Origin: Ruegeria meonggei
Lineage (GTDB): Bacteria; Pseudomonadota; Alphaproteobacteria; Rhodobacterales; Rhodobacteraceae
Reading direction: 5' to 3'
Length of the DNA stretch: 64,000 bases
Assembly: GCF_900172215.1 (NCBI RefSeq)
Contig: NZ_FWFP01000012.1
Coordinates: 62,001-126,000 of the forward strand
Shown here: positions 29,563 to 39,739 of the stretch, piece after piece
Numbering within the stretch: position 1 is the first letter of the stretch
How the letters are laid out: the number at the start of each line of letters is the position of its first letter
Program-made: the position numbers and the translations under genes
Notes under the pieces: generated by a model
Told to the model about the DNA's origin: nothing
Databases searched by the model: none
The model's input: only the letters and a program-made list of their open reading frames with translations

Positions 29563-30444
29563 TTAGACCTTTTTGATCCGAACCTGACTGAACAGCCCGT
29601 TGGGCCGGAAGATCAGAACCACCAGAAGCAATGCGTAGGGTGCGATCTGGCTGTAACCTGCGGCAATGTAACGGCTGGCAAAAGGTTCAATCACACCGAC
29701 GATCAGCCCTCCGGCCAGCGCGCCGGGAAGGCTGCCGAACCCACCGATCACCGCTGCGGCAAAAGCCTTGATCCCCAACAGACCGGTTGTAGGGTCCACC
29801 GATCCCTTGGCCGCAAACAGGATACCCGCAATTCCGGCCACCACACCCGCCAGCGCCCAGATAAAGCCCTGAACACGTTTTACCGGAATTCCCATGTAAT
29901 ACGCCGCCAACTGGTTCTGCGACGCGCCCTGCATCGCAAGACCCAGCTTTGTGCGGCTGAAAAAGACGTATAGCCCCCAGGTCAACAGGATAGTGACGAC
30001 GATAACGGCCACGTCCTCCATCCCCAGAACCAGCCCACCAAACCGGACCTCTTTCCCGGCCAGAGGGTTCTGCAGCGTCTGCGGCTCGTGCCCCCAAATC
30101 AACCCGGCCGCGAACCGGATGACAAAGCCCAGGGCGATCGTCAGGATCACAACAGCCGTCTGGCTTTCGCCAAATATGCGACGGATGATCAGGCGATCAA
30201 GCAGATAGCCCAAGGCCCCCATGATCCCCAGTGAGATCGGTAGAGCCAGCCAGAAGGGCAGGCCCATGTATTCGGTATTGGTAAGGCCGATGGTGACAAA
30301 CGCCCCCAGCATCATGAAATCGCCCTGTGCGAAGTTCACCGCCTCTGTCGCTTTGTAGATCAAAACAAATCCAAGGGCGATTAGGCCGTAGACACAGCCA
30401 TTCGCCAGCCCGCTAATCAGCAGCTGCGCGTTATCCAAAGTCAC
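29563..30444 (-). CDS. livH: Liv-type ABC transporter permease LivH
   Basis: The first gene of the transporter operon, a 293-residue permease with about eight helices. Motifs include GLANGCVYGLIALGFVLIYK and EAVNFAQGDFMMLGAF at the N-terminus, and the ATPase-contact loop SRTKLGLAMQGASQNQLAAY near 165-185, followed by LGIKAFAAAVIGGFGSLPGA. A GGAGGTGA Shine-Dalgarno precedes the ATG. With LivM it forms the membrane channel. Confidence 0.93.
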   Translation of the reverse strand: MTLDNAQLLISGLANGCVYGLIALGFVLIYKATEAVNFAQGDFMMLGAFVTIGLTNTEYMGLPFWLALPISLGIMGALGYLLDRLIIRRIFGESQTAVVILTIALGFVIRFAAGLIWGHEPQTLQNPLAGKEVRFGGLVLGMEDVAVIVVTILLTWGLYVFFSRTKLGLAMQGASQNQLAAYYMGIPVKRVQGFIWALAGVVAGIAGILFAAKGSVDPTTGLLGIKAFAAAVIGGFGSLPGALAGGLIVGVIEPFASRYIAAGYSQIAPYALLLVVLIFRPNGLFSQVRIKKV

Positions 30445-30475
30445 CTCCCAATGCCGGTTCGTCCGGCGTTATGGT

Positions 30476-30503
30476 GCCCCGGATATGCTCGGCCATCCGG
30501 GGC
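30476..30503. terminator. GC-rich hairpin between the oxidoreductase gene and livH
   Basis: GCCCCGGAT (30476-30484) pairs perfectly with ATCCGGGGC (30495-30503). It lies 10 nt past the end of the upstream minus-strand gene. There is no T-tract, so it may be a weak or factor-assisted terminator. A smaller GCCGG/CCGGC hairpin follows at 30453-30467. Confidence 0.4.
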
Positions 30504-30512
30504 TTGGTTCTA

Positions 30513-31541
30513 CTATGGCGTGATAATCACCTTTCCGTCACCCTTTTTCAGCGCATCAGCCAGATTTGATACCACATCCCGCAGTGCAAGCCGTTCGGAT
30601 ACATCGGTTTTCCAACGTCCATCAGCAAAACGCGCCTGAACTTCACCCACAACCCGCATCTGATCGGCGGGCGGGGTCGAGGTCATCCACTGGGTCAGCC
30701 AAAAGCCCTCGATCCGTTTGCCCATGAATATCAACTGCCCGGTTTGCGTCAGTTTCGGCAACTCGGCGCTGAGCTTGCCATAACAAATCCAACGTGCGCC
30801 GTTTGGCATGGCGCAGAATATCTGCTCGGATAGCTGATCGGCGACGGCATCCAGAAATACCCGTGGTTTGAGCTCTTTGCTTAGCGCCGCGAATTTCTGG
30901 GTTACATCTGGATCGGTTGCGACCAAAACCTCATGTGCGCCCAGCTCTTTGAGCGCTTCGACCGCATCCGACCGACGCACCAGGGCGATGGGTTTCAAGC
31001 CCAGATCCCGGCCAAGGCTGCACATGAGTTTGCCCAACTGGCTGGTTGCCGCCGACACAACAAAAGCATCGCCATCGCCGCGCGCGATGTCCACCATCGC
31101 CATCGCGGTCAGAGGGTTCACGATCTGCGCGGACCCGTCCTCGTCCGAAATCTCGGGGCGCAGAGGAATGCACATTTGTGCTTGTGTCACCACGTATTCC
31201 GCCCAGGCGCCTGCGTTTGCTGCCACAAATGCCACGCGCAGACCATTTAAGGCTTCAGCCCCTGCGCCAGTGGCCACCACATCGCCGCATCCTTCGAATC
31301 CAGCCGGGGTATCCTGGACACGGGGTTGGCCGTATTCGCCCTTGATAAAGTGAATATCTGATGGGTTCACCGACGCGGTACGCAAGCGGATCAGAACCTG
31401 TCCCGGGCCGGGCTGTGGCACCGGAACCTCGGCTTCGGCCAACCAATCAGCAGCGGCGTCAATAACGGGTCCGGTTGCGGTGTCAGAATACCCGTCATGG
31501 GTTTGTATGACGGCGAACATGGTCGAAGGCAGGGTTGTCAT
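30513..31541 (-). CDS. Medium-chain zinc-dependent-type dehydrogenase / quinone oxidoreductase
   Basis: A 342-residue MDR-superfamily protein with an N-terminal GroES-like domain (PGPGQVLIRLRTASVNPSDIHFIKGEYG) and a C-terminal Rossmann domain with a degenerate nucleotide-binding segment (VVSAATSQLGKLMCSLGRDLGL, in which the usual GxxGxxG reads AATSQLG). Structural-zinc cysteines are absent, as in the quinone oxidoreductase branch. ATG 31541 (MTTLPSTMFAVIQTH) has GGAACCGAC upstream and was chosen over 31616. The natural substrate is unknown. It is a single gene upstream of the Liv operon, separated by a hairpin. Confidence 0.82.
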   Translation of the reverse strand: MTTLPSTMFAVIQTHDGYSDTATGPVIDAAADWLAEAEVPVPQPGPGQVLIRLRTASVNPSDIHFIKGEYGQPRVQDTPAGFEGCGDVVATGAGAEALNGLRVAFVAANAGAWAEYVVTQAQMCIPLRPEISDEDGSAQIVNPLTAMAMVDIARGDGDAFVVSAATSQLGKLMCSLGRDLGLKPIALVRRSDAVEALKELGAHEVLVATDPDVTQKFAALSKELKPRVFLDAVADQLSEQIFCAMPNGARWICYGKLSAELPKLTQTGQLIFMGKRIEGFWLTQWMTSTPPADQMRVVGEVQARFADGRWKTDVSERLALRDVVSNLADALKKGDGKVIITP

Positions 31542-31748
31542 TGTCGGTTCCTTATCCTGAAAAATCCCAGCCCCAAAGTGGGGCGGGGATACAGCAAAAC
31601 CCTGATCTGAGCGCATTGATATGGTTCAGTCTGGTGTGTGCTTCTGTATAGAAGAACCCAAACAAATGCTTGGCGGATCGTCAATCTGGCTAAGCCGTGA
31701 CGTTACAGGAGTTCGGATCAGCACCGAGAGTCGAGGGCGCCCATAAAC

Positions 31749-32240
31749 TTATTGCCCGGTCAGAAGGGTCCGAAGCTCTTCAATTTTGGCCACAATGGTC
31801 TGCGGGGATGCCTTGATGTCATCCAGTATTTGGATGGCCTGTGTCTTGATATCCTGCGCCATAGTGCTTTCCTGAATGGACGCAACCATCGTGTCATAAT
31901 CAAAGTTCTGCACCGTCAGTGCGCCATCTTCGATCCATGAGTTGATCAGGTCTTGCCCCTGATTTGCCAGCGCAGCAACCTCATCACCTGCCTGATTGGC
32001 CAGATCGGTTGCCGCATCTCCGGCTTGTTCTACTGCGTCTGATGCCTGAGTGGCGATCGACGAAGCAGCCTCGTTCGCTTGTTCAGTGGTGGCATCCACT
32101 GCGTCGTTGACCGCATCACCAGCATCCTGCGCTGCCGATTGCAATTGTTCGGCCGGTGTGGATTCGGGTTGGTTCAGATAATAATAAAGTCCGGCCCCAA
32201 GGCCGGCTATGATTACAGCAAATAGGATTGTTCGCGACAT
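31749..32240 (-). CDS. Membrane-anchored Ala/Asp-rich helical repeat protein
   Basis: A 163-residue protein of unknown function. Residues 4-22 (TILFAVIIAGLGAGLYYYL) form a membrane anchor or uncleaved signal. Residues about 33-105 are low-complexity, rich in A, D, Q, E and V, with a loose 11-residue spacing (DAGDAVNDAVD, EQAGDAATDLA, NQAGDEVAALA), typical of long amphipathic helices such as apolipoprotein- or LEA-like segments. A charged C-terminal domain (about 106-163, QNFDYDTMVASIQ to IEELRTLLTG) follows. The Shine-Dalgarno AAAGGAG can pair with TCCT just before the ATG. No enzymatic motif is seen; a structural or stress role is a guess. Confidence 0.7.
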   Translation of the reverse strand: MSRTILFAVIIAGLGAGLYYYLNQPESTPAEQLQSAAQDAGDAVNDAVDATTEQANEAASSIATQASDAVEQAGDAATDLANQAGDEVAALANQGQDLINSWIEDGALTVQNFDYDTMVASIQESTMAQDIKTQAIQILDDIKASPQTIVAKIEELRTLLTGQ

Positions 32241-32538
32241 AGGAGTCTCCTTTGGAATGTCAGTCGCTGAGATGTCTGTAAACTATCTGATTGCAAAGGG
32301 GAAAACCTGCCAAATCTGTTCAATTACAGGGATTGAGCCACAGAGCGCCGATCAGATGAGACCTTGCTGGCAACAATATGCCACTCATCACGTCTGCATC
32401 TCAATTCAGCTAACTTACGCTTCCGCTGGGGCAGTCCTCGACAAACTTTTGGGTATTGGGCAGACTCGATGCGTCGTTTGATCCCTAGAAGGGCTAACTT
32501 CGCCTGCCATGACAGAATTTCGCCAAACAGGAGCTTGC

Positions 32539-33129
32539 ATGAGCATCAGATACCTTCGCCCCGATGAGCACGATCTTATTGGCGCGATAATTGGCGAGAG
32601 CTTTACTGGTGATCCGGTAAACGACTTTTTGCTGGGGCCGCAGGCCTCAATCACAGCATACAACACGTTTGTTGCCCGGGAATTGTATCTAAAGCATGGC
32701 TTCGGCCACGTGGCCGACGATCATTCCGGCGGCACGATGTGGATACCTCCTGAAGTGCCCAAACATATCGCCTTTGTTAAGATGGTTCCCACGGCATGTA
32801 CCTTGATCCGCCACGGAGGCTTGCGTCGCCTGATCCGGGCATTGCCCGCAGATGACACGATTGCCAGCCACCAACCCAAGGAACCACACTTTTATTTATA
32901 CGTGATCGGCACAACAGTTGCGGCAAGGGGCACGGGCGTGGGTGGCAAATTGATGGAAGCTGGCCTTGAACTGGCCGATCAGGCCAACAAACCCGCATAT
33001 CTGGAGTGCAGCAAAGAAGAAAACGTCAGCTTCTATGAACGGTACGGGTTCGAAGTGACCGGCATGTGTAATCCGGTTGAAGGTTGCCCTCCTGAGTGGC
33101 TGATGTGGCGTCCTGCACAGCGATCCTGA
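32539..33129 (+). CDS. GNAT-family N-acetyltransferase
   Basis: A 196-residue GNAT protein. The acetyl-CoA-binding motif A is VIGTTVAARGTGVGGKLMEAG (residues about 127-146; R/Q-x-x-G-x-G form RGTGVGGKL), followed by the C-terminal motif B YLECSKEENVSFYERYGFEV. ATG 32539 (MSIRYLRPDEHD) has AGGAG 6 nt upstream and is preferred to 32509. The substrate is unknown. The N-terminus resembles acetyltransferases acting on small molecules rather than ribosomal proteins. A GTCGGGC/GCCCGAC hairpin (33135-33156) after the stop may act as its terminator. Confidence 0.85.
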   Translation: MSIRYLRPDEHDLIGAIIGESFTGDPVNDFLLGPQASITAYNTFVARELYLKHGFGHVADDHSGGTMWIPPEVPKHIAFVKMVPTACTLIRHGGLRRLIRALPADDTIASHQPKEPHFYLYVIGTTVAARGTGVGGKLMEAGLELADQANKPAYLECSKEENVSFYERYGFEVTGMCNPVEGCPPEWLMWRPAQRS

Positions 33130-33326
33130 TACGTGTCGGGCGTTTCGAGGCCCGACAATTAAGTCGAACGTTCTGTGGTTGCTTAAGCTGCCAATGAAAG
33201 TGAAGGCTCTACAGATTGACCCGGATTAGGCTTGAGCACTAAGTGCTTACACCACAGTTCAACCCTCTTTCCGAAAGAAAAGCCGTTTTGTTTCTTGCAA
33301 GTAGTCTAAGCTATGCCTGGGAATAG

Positions 33327-33416
33327 TGGCGGAGAGACAGGGATTCGAACCCTGGGTGGGCTTGCACCCACAACGGTTTTCGAGACCGCCCCGTTCGACC
33401 ACTCCGGCACCTCTCC
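33327..33416 (-). tRNA. tRNA-Ser (anticodon CGA)
   Basis: On the minus strand the 90-nt sequence folds as a long-variable-arm tRNA: acceptor GGAGAGG pairs with the matching 3' half, D-arm GCCGGAGTGG, anticodon CGA at 33382-33380 in the loop CTCGAAA, a large variable arm (GTGGGTGCAAGCCCAC), and the T-arm CAGGGTTCGAATCCCTG. The CCA end is encoded at 33329-33327. It decodes UCG serine codons. Confidence 0.97.
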
Positions 33417-33436
33417 GCGGGGGTCTGTGAGGGGGG

Positions 33437-33465
33437 GATTTAGTGAGGAAAGCGCAGGGGTGCAA
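33437..33465 (-). promoter_or_regulatory. Candidate promoter of tRNA-Ser
   Basis: On the minus strand TTGCAC (33465-33460), 17 nt, TAAATC (33442-33437); transcription would start about 15 nt before the mature tRNA. Confidence 0.5.
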
Positions 33466-33539
33466 GCAGAAAATTCCGGAAATTCACTAAGTCGGGATTT
33501 TCCATTGCCTGACGGCAGAAAACGCCTAGGCTTCTGATT

Positions 33540-34382
33540 ATGACTTATCTAACGCACCGCATCGCCCTTCCTTTTTCCCTGCTTCTTTTGGCCCTGTCAT
33601 TGGTGCCTTTGCCTTCTGCCGCCGCCAGCCGGGACCGGATTGAGGCATTTCTGACCACAACCGGCTTTGACGTCGCTTTGGAAAGCATCGCGCTGGCGTC
33701 AGCTTCGGCGCCGCAGATGTTGGGGATTGATCCCGATGGGTTCGGGTCCGATTGGACGCGCCTGACCAAAGAGGTTTTCGACACCGAGGACATGCATGAA
33801 ACCGCTGTGTCCATTCTGGAGCAAACCCTGAGCGACGACGCCTTGAACCATGCGGTGGAGTTTTATGCCTCGGATCTGGGCCAACGGCTGGTTGAGGCGG
33901 AGAACACTTCGCATATGATCGAAGATGACGGTGCGAAGCAGCTGGAAGGGCAAGAGATTGTCGCCGATCTGATCCAGGAAGGGTCGCTGCGGGTTGAAAA
34001 CCTCAAACGTATGAACAACGCCATTGATTCCAGCGGAACGGCGTTGCGGGCCCTGCAGGAAATTCAGATACGGTTCCTTCTGGCCGCCAGCGCCTCGGGC
34101 ATTATTGAACTTCAGCTTGGCGCGGATGAGTTGCGGAACATGATGAAGCAGAACGAAACCGGCATGCGTCAATCGCTGCAACTGTCCGCGTTGGCCGGGG
34201 CAGCTTATACCTATCAGGATTTTTCGGACGCGGATGTCATTTCTTATGCGGAAGCGCTGGAACAGCCGTTGATGCAAGAGGTCTATGAACTTCTGAACGC
34301 CATCCAATATGAGATCATGGCCCGGAAGTTTGAGATTCTGGCTGTCAAAATGGCGGATCTGCACCCCGCACAGGATATCTGA
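33540..34382 (+). CDS. DUF2059 secreted protein (first of a tandem pair)
   Basis: A 280-residue exported protein. Residues 1-29 are a signal peptide (LPFSLLLLALSLVPLPSAAA). A DUF2059 unit lies at about 97-125 (LSDDALNHAVEFYASDLGQ), and a diverged second copy appears near 225-250 (FSDADVISYAEALEQPL), so the protein seems to be an internal duplication. The rest is helical and acidic. DUF2059 proteins are periplasmic and of unknown function. Its TGA overlaps the ATG of the next gene (TGATG), which encodes a paralogue. It begins 124 nt from the divergent tRNA-Ser. Confidence 0.8.
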   Translation: MTYLTHRIALPFSLLLLALSLVPLPSAAASRDRIEAFLTTTGFDVALESIALASASAPQMLGIDPDGFGSDWTRLTKEVFDTEDMHETAVSILEQTLSDDALNHAVEFYASDLGQRLVEAENTSHMIEDDGAKQLEGQEIVADLIQEGSLRVENLKRMNNAIDSSGTALRALQEIQIRFLLAASASGIIELQLGADELRNMMKQNETGMRQSLQLSALAGAAYTYQDFSDADVISYAEALEQPLMQEVYELLNAIQYEIMARKFEILAVKMADLHPAQDI

Positions 34383-35182
34383 TGCGTCAGGTCGCAGCAG
34401 TTGCGGCGTTTGCTCTTTGGGCCTTTCCATTGCAGGCCGAGGAACAGCTGGATCGCCTGATGCAGGCGATGCAAATGGATCAGGTCATCGAAATTCTGCG
34501 CGATGAGGGCAACGCTGCGGGGCAAGAGATCAAGACCTCTTTCCTTAACAACGCCGGCGGACCCGTATTCGACGCCCAGGTGGACAGGATTTATGACCCG
34601 GTCTGGATGCACAATGAGATTTCCACGGTATTTCGCCAGGAATTAACCGACAGCCAATTAGAACGCGCTATAGTGTTCTTTGAAAGCGATCTGGGCCAGA
34701 CCATCGTGACGCTGGAGAACTCGGCCCGCGTAGCCTTTGCCGACGAAGCAATCGAGGAATTGGCCAAGGACAGTTATCGGACCGGGGACCGCGACAGCGA
34801 GATATTCCGGCTTGTTACTGAGTTCATTCAGGTCAACGATCTGATCGACCAGAATGTTCAAAACGCCATAAGCGCTGATTACAACTTTTTCCGGGGCATG
34901 AATGCGCTGCTCGGGGGCGATGATGCCGACCTGCTGGCCGAGCTTTTGTCGCAGCAGGACAGCATAACGCAAGAGACTGAGACCTGGCTTTATTCCTTTC
35001 TTCTGCTTGCCTATCAACCGCTGAGCGACGCGCAGATACGCGAGAACATCGCCTTTTCGCGCACCGACACAGGCAAAGCTGTCAATTCGGCCCTGTTTGA
35101 AAGCTTTGACCGGATGTATGATAAGATATATTTTGAGATGGGTCAGGCGGTCTCGCAGGTTCTGAGCGGCTCGGATCTTTAA
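34382..35182 (+). CDS. DUF2059 secreted protein (second of a tandem pair)
   Basis: A 266-residue paralogue of the preceding protein with a short signal peptide (residues 1-19, VAAVAAFALWAFPLQA). It too carries two DUF2059-like units: LTDSQLERAIVFFESDLGQ near 88-106 and LSDAQIRENIAFSRTDTGK near 213-231. The TGATG junction shows translational coupling, so the two proteins are made together and may work as a complex. Function is unknown. Sequence identity between the pair is low outside the repeated unit, so the duplication is old. Confidence 0.8.
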   Translation: MRQVAAVAAFALWAFPLQAEEQLDRLMQAMQMDQVIEILRDEGNAAGQEIKTSFLNNAGGPVFDAQVDRIYDPVWMHNEISTVFRQELTDSQLERAIVFFESDLGQTIVTLENSARVAFADEAIEELAKDSYRTGDRDSEIFRLVTEFIQVNDLIDQNVQNAISADYNFFRGMNALLGGDDADLLAELLSQQDSITQETETWLYSFLLLAYQPLSDAQIRENIAFSRTDTGKAVNSALFESFDRMYDKIYFEMGQAVSQVLSGSDL

Positions 35183-35196
35183 GCCTGCATTACGTG

Positions 35197-35225
35197 TTGA
35201 CTTTCTCCTGCAATCTATGGATAAG
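35197..35225 (+). promoter_or_regulatory. Candidate promoter of rplU-rpmA
   Basis: TTGACT (35197-35202), 17 nt, GATAAG (35220-35225), 170 nt before rplU. The leader between holds several short GC-rich inverted repeats (for example CCGGCC near 35235 and CGCGCCGGG near 35251). Confidence 0.4.
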
Positions 35226-35394
35226 CGCGCATCCCGGCCGGTTCTTCCGCGCCGGGTCTCGTTATTATTGACCCAACGGGCCTGTCCCAGGGGTCGTCAC
35301 ACAGCCCGAAAAGGGCGCGCTGTTCGAGGTGGCGAAAGCCGAAAACACCCGTGAATCGGGGACCACAGAACGCGGTTTTGAAAAGGAAAGACGC

Positions 35395-36012
35395 ATGTTT
35401 GCGGTCCTCAAGACTGGCGGCAAGCAGTACAAGGTTCAGGCGGGTGATATCCTCCGTATTGAAAAGCTGGCTGCCGACGCAGGTGAAAAAGTTCAATTCA
35501 ACGACGTACTGATGCTGGGCGGTGACGCTCCGGTTGTTGGCGCGCCTTTCGTTGACGGTGCGGCCGTACAGGCCGAAGTGATCGAACAGATCAAAGGTGA
35601 CAAGGTCATCAACTTCGTCAAGCGCCGTCGTAAACACAGCTCGAAGCGTACTGTTGGCCACCGTCAAAAGCTGACTCTGGTCAAGATCACCGACATCCTG
35701 TCGTCGGGCGCTGACAAATCCGGCCTGAAAGCTGCAACCGGTTCCGCACCGGCCGGCGAAGCTGCTCCGGCGGCGAAAAAGCCTGCCAAGAAAGCTGAGC
35801 CCAAGGCAGAGGCACCTGCCGCTGCTGCGGCCGCAGACGATCTGACTGCGCTGACAGGTGTCGGCCCTGCCGCTGCCAAGAAGCTGAATGAAGCTGGTAT
35901 CGAGAGCTTTGCCGCTCTGGCCGCCTTGTCGGACGAGCAGATTGCTGCTATCGAAACGGTCAAAGTGAAACCCGAATGGGTTGAGCAGGCCAAAGAGCTG
36001 GCTAAAGGCTAA
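35395..36012 (+). CDS. rplU: 50S ribosomal protein L21 with C-terminal helix-hairpin-helix-like extension
   Basis: L21 binds 23S rRNA domain II. The 205-residue product has a normal L21 domain (about 1-103, [18 protein letters not shown] to [13 protein letters not shown]), then a Lys/Ala-rich linker (about 120-150, [20 protein letters not shown]) and a final domain (about 152-205) whose [20 protein letters not shown] looks like a helix-hairpin-helix of the DUF4332 / RuvA type. Canonical L21 is about 103 residues, so the length is doubled. ATG 35395 follows GGAAAGAC; an in-frame ATG at 35329 lacks L21 homology. Eleven nt separate it from rpmA. Confidence 0.95.
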   Translation: MFAVLKTGGKQYKVQAGDILRIEKLAADAGEKVQFNDVLMLGGDAPVVGAPFVDGAAVQAEVIEQIKGDKVINFVKRRRKHSSKRTVGHRQKLTLVKITDILSSGADKSGLKAATGSAPAGEAAPAAKKPAKKAEPKAEAPAAAAAADDLTALTGVGPAAAKKLNEAGIESFAALAALSDEQIAAIETVKVKPEWVEQAKELAKG

Positions 36013-36023
36013 GGAGAGAGAGA

Positions 36024-36293
36024 ATGGCACATAAAAAAGCTGGCGGTTCCTCCCGTAACGGTCGCGACTCAGCTGGTCGCCGCCTTGGCGTGAAACTCTA
36101 TGGTGGTCAGGCCGCCATCTCGGGCAACATCATCGTACGTCAGCGCGGTACCAAGTTTTGGCCGGGCGAGGGCGTAGGTATGGGCAAAGATCACACGATC
36201 TTTGCGACCACAGATGGCGCTGTAAAGTTCCACAAGGGTCTCAAAAACCGCACCTTTATTTCGGTCCTGCCAGTGGCGGAGGCCGCAGAGTAA
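36024..36293 (+). CDS. rpmA: 50S ribosomal protein L27
   Basis: L27 reaches the peptidyl-transferase centre with its N-terminal tail. The 89-residue product [20 protein letters not shown] is typical and lacks the cleavable N-terminal extension found in Firmicutes. The conserved [25 protein letters not shown] segment (here [20 protein letters not shown]) is present. AGGAGAG precedes the ATG. Co-transcribed with rplU and followed by a strong terminator. Confidence 0.97.
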   Translation: MAHKKAGGSSRNGRDSAGRRLGVKLYGGQAAISGNIIVRQRGTKFWPGEGVGMGKDHTIFATTDGAVKFHKGLKNRTFISVLPVAEAAE

Positions 36294-36323
36294 GCCGAAA
36301 CCCATAAGGTTTGAAAATTCATG

Positions 36324-36360
36324 GGGGACCGGCAGCAAATGCCGGTCCCCTTTCTCGTTT
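36324..36360 (+). terminator. Intrinsic terminator after rpmA
   Basis: An 11-bp perfect stem, 36324-36334 with 36340-36350, 5-nt loop GCAAA, followed by TTTCTCGTTTT. Confidence 0.88.
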
Positions 36361-36386
36361 TAACGAAGTTTTGATCGAAAAGTCCG

Positions 36387-36995
36387 ATGACAGTCGCAAC
36401 CACCAGTTTCCTCATCTTTGCCGCCAGTCAGGTCGGCACGCCGGGACCAGCCAATATGGTCCTGCTGGGAACAGGTGCGCGCTATGGATTCCGTTCGGCT
36501 CTGCCTTTTGTCGGCGGCGTCATTCTTGGAAAGCAATTGATTATCTGGCCTGTGGGCTTTGGTTTGCTACAACTGGCTGAACAGGCACCTGCGGTGTTTG
36601 CGGTGCTTAAATATGCCTCGGCTGCCTATATTATTTGGTTGGCCTGGAAGATCGCCAATACGCGCCTGTCGCGGCACGAGGGTGAGGGCACCGCCCCAGG
36701 GTTTTGGGCCGGGCTTGTTGTCCACCCGCTGAACCCCAAGGCTTGGGCGATGATCATTGCAGGGTTCACCGGCTTTGTCGCAGCAGGAACGCCGACGTTT
36801 GAGGCGACGGTCACAATCGCTGTATGTTTGTTGATTTGTCAGGTCGTTCTTCACCCAATCTGGACATTTGCGGGCGATAGAATCGCCCATGCGGTTGAAG
36901 GACAGCCTGTCGAAAAATATCTGATGTGGACGTTAGCAGGCCTCACTGTTGCGTCTGTACTTTTTGTGTTGTTCGGAGGAGGAACGCACTCATGA
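36387..36995 (+). CDS. LysE-family amino acid exporter
   Basis: A 202-residue membrane protein of the LysE/RhtB translocator family with about six helices. The N-terminal signature GTPGPANMVLLGTGARYG and the loop HPLNPKAWAMIIAGF are characteristic. Such proteins export amino acids or related metabolites such as homoserine lactone; the substrate here is unknown. The stop overlaps the next GNAT gene start by 4 nt (ATGA), which suggests that the acetyltransferase acts on the same compound, a pairing seen with detoxifying exporters. Confidence 0.88.
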   Translation: MTVATTSFLIFAASQVGTPGPANMVLLGTGARYGFRSALPFVGGVILGKQLIIWPVGFGLLQLAEQAPAVFAVLKYASAAYIIWLAWKIANTRLSRHEGEGTAPGFWAGLVVHPLNPKAWAMIIAGFTGFVAAGTPTFEATVTIAVCLLICQVVLHPIWTFAGDRIAHAVEGQPVEKYLMWTLAGLTVASVLFVLFGGGTHS

Positions 36996-37528
36996 AACTT
37001 GAGACGATAATAAACCAGCCGGTCATTGAAACCGAGCGGTTCGATCTGCGCCCCTTGCGCCGTTCGGATCTGGGTCTCATCGAACATTATGCAGGCGATG
37101 AGCGCGTGGCGCGTATGACAACGTCAATCCCGCATCCGCTGCCTCCGGGATCTATCGAAGCGTTTGTAACACGGTCGATGGCGGACGAGCGGGACGAGGA
37201 TGTCTGGGCGCTGGACGCAACCAAGGACGGCGGGCCAGAGCTGATCGGTCTGATCTCGCTGACAAGACTGGACCGCAACCAGTCCGAAGTCGGGTATTGG
37301 GTTGCGCCGGTCTACTGGAACACCGGCGTTGCGTCGCTGGCAGTTGAGGCATTGGTTGTGGCCAACCCGCTGGAAAACAGCTCGATGTTTGCCAGTGTGT
37401 TTCAAGACAATCCGGCCTCGGCCCGGGTACTGACCCATTGCGGGTTTGAATACCTTGGCGATGCCGAAATCTATTCGGTGGCGCGCGATGCGAATGTGCC
37501 CACCTGGACATACACCAAAAAACTCTGA
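36992..37528 (+). CDS. RimJ/RimL-type GNAT N-acetyltransferase
   Basis: A 178-residue GNAT protein of the RimJ/RimL group: IETERFDLRPLRRSDL at the start, EVGYWVAPVYWNTGVASLAV as the CoA-binding motif A, and DNPASARVLTHCGFEYLG as motif B. ATG 36992 (MKLETIINQP) overlaps the lysE-type stop by 4 nt after a GGAGGAGG Shine-Dalgarno; the upstream in-frame ATG 36926 lies within the exporter gene. The target could be an amino-group of a small molecule or a protein N-terminus. Confidence 0.88.
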   Translation: MKLETIINQPVIETERFDLRPLRRSDLGLIEHYAGDERVARMTTSIPHPLPPGSIEAFVTRSMADERDEDVWALDATKDGGPELIGLISLTRLDRNQSEVGYWVAPVYWNTGVASLAVEALVVANPLENSSMFASVFQDNPASARVLTHCGFEYLGDAEIYSVARDANVPTWTYTKKL

Positions 37529-37556
37529 CTTGTGGCCGATGGGGCCTTTGCAGTAG

Positions 37557-39694
<2,138 letters not shown>

Positions 39695-39739
39695 CCGCGC
39701 GATGCTAAGACACCAATGACCGATCGAAAGGCACATGAG

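Noticed and set aside
32209..32481. 90-codon open frame on the plus strand
   Set aside because: No Shine-Dalgarno, overlaps the divergent membrane-protein start, and shows no domain-like pattern.
33259..33537. Short frames across the tRNA-Ser gene
   Set aside because: They overlap a certain tRNA; no independent support.
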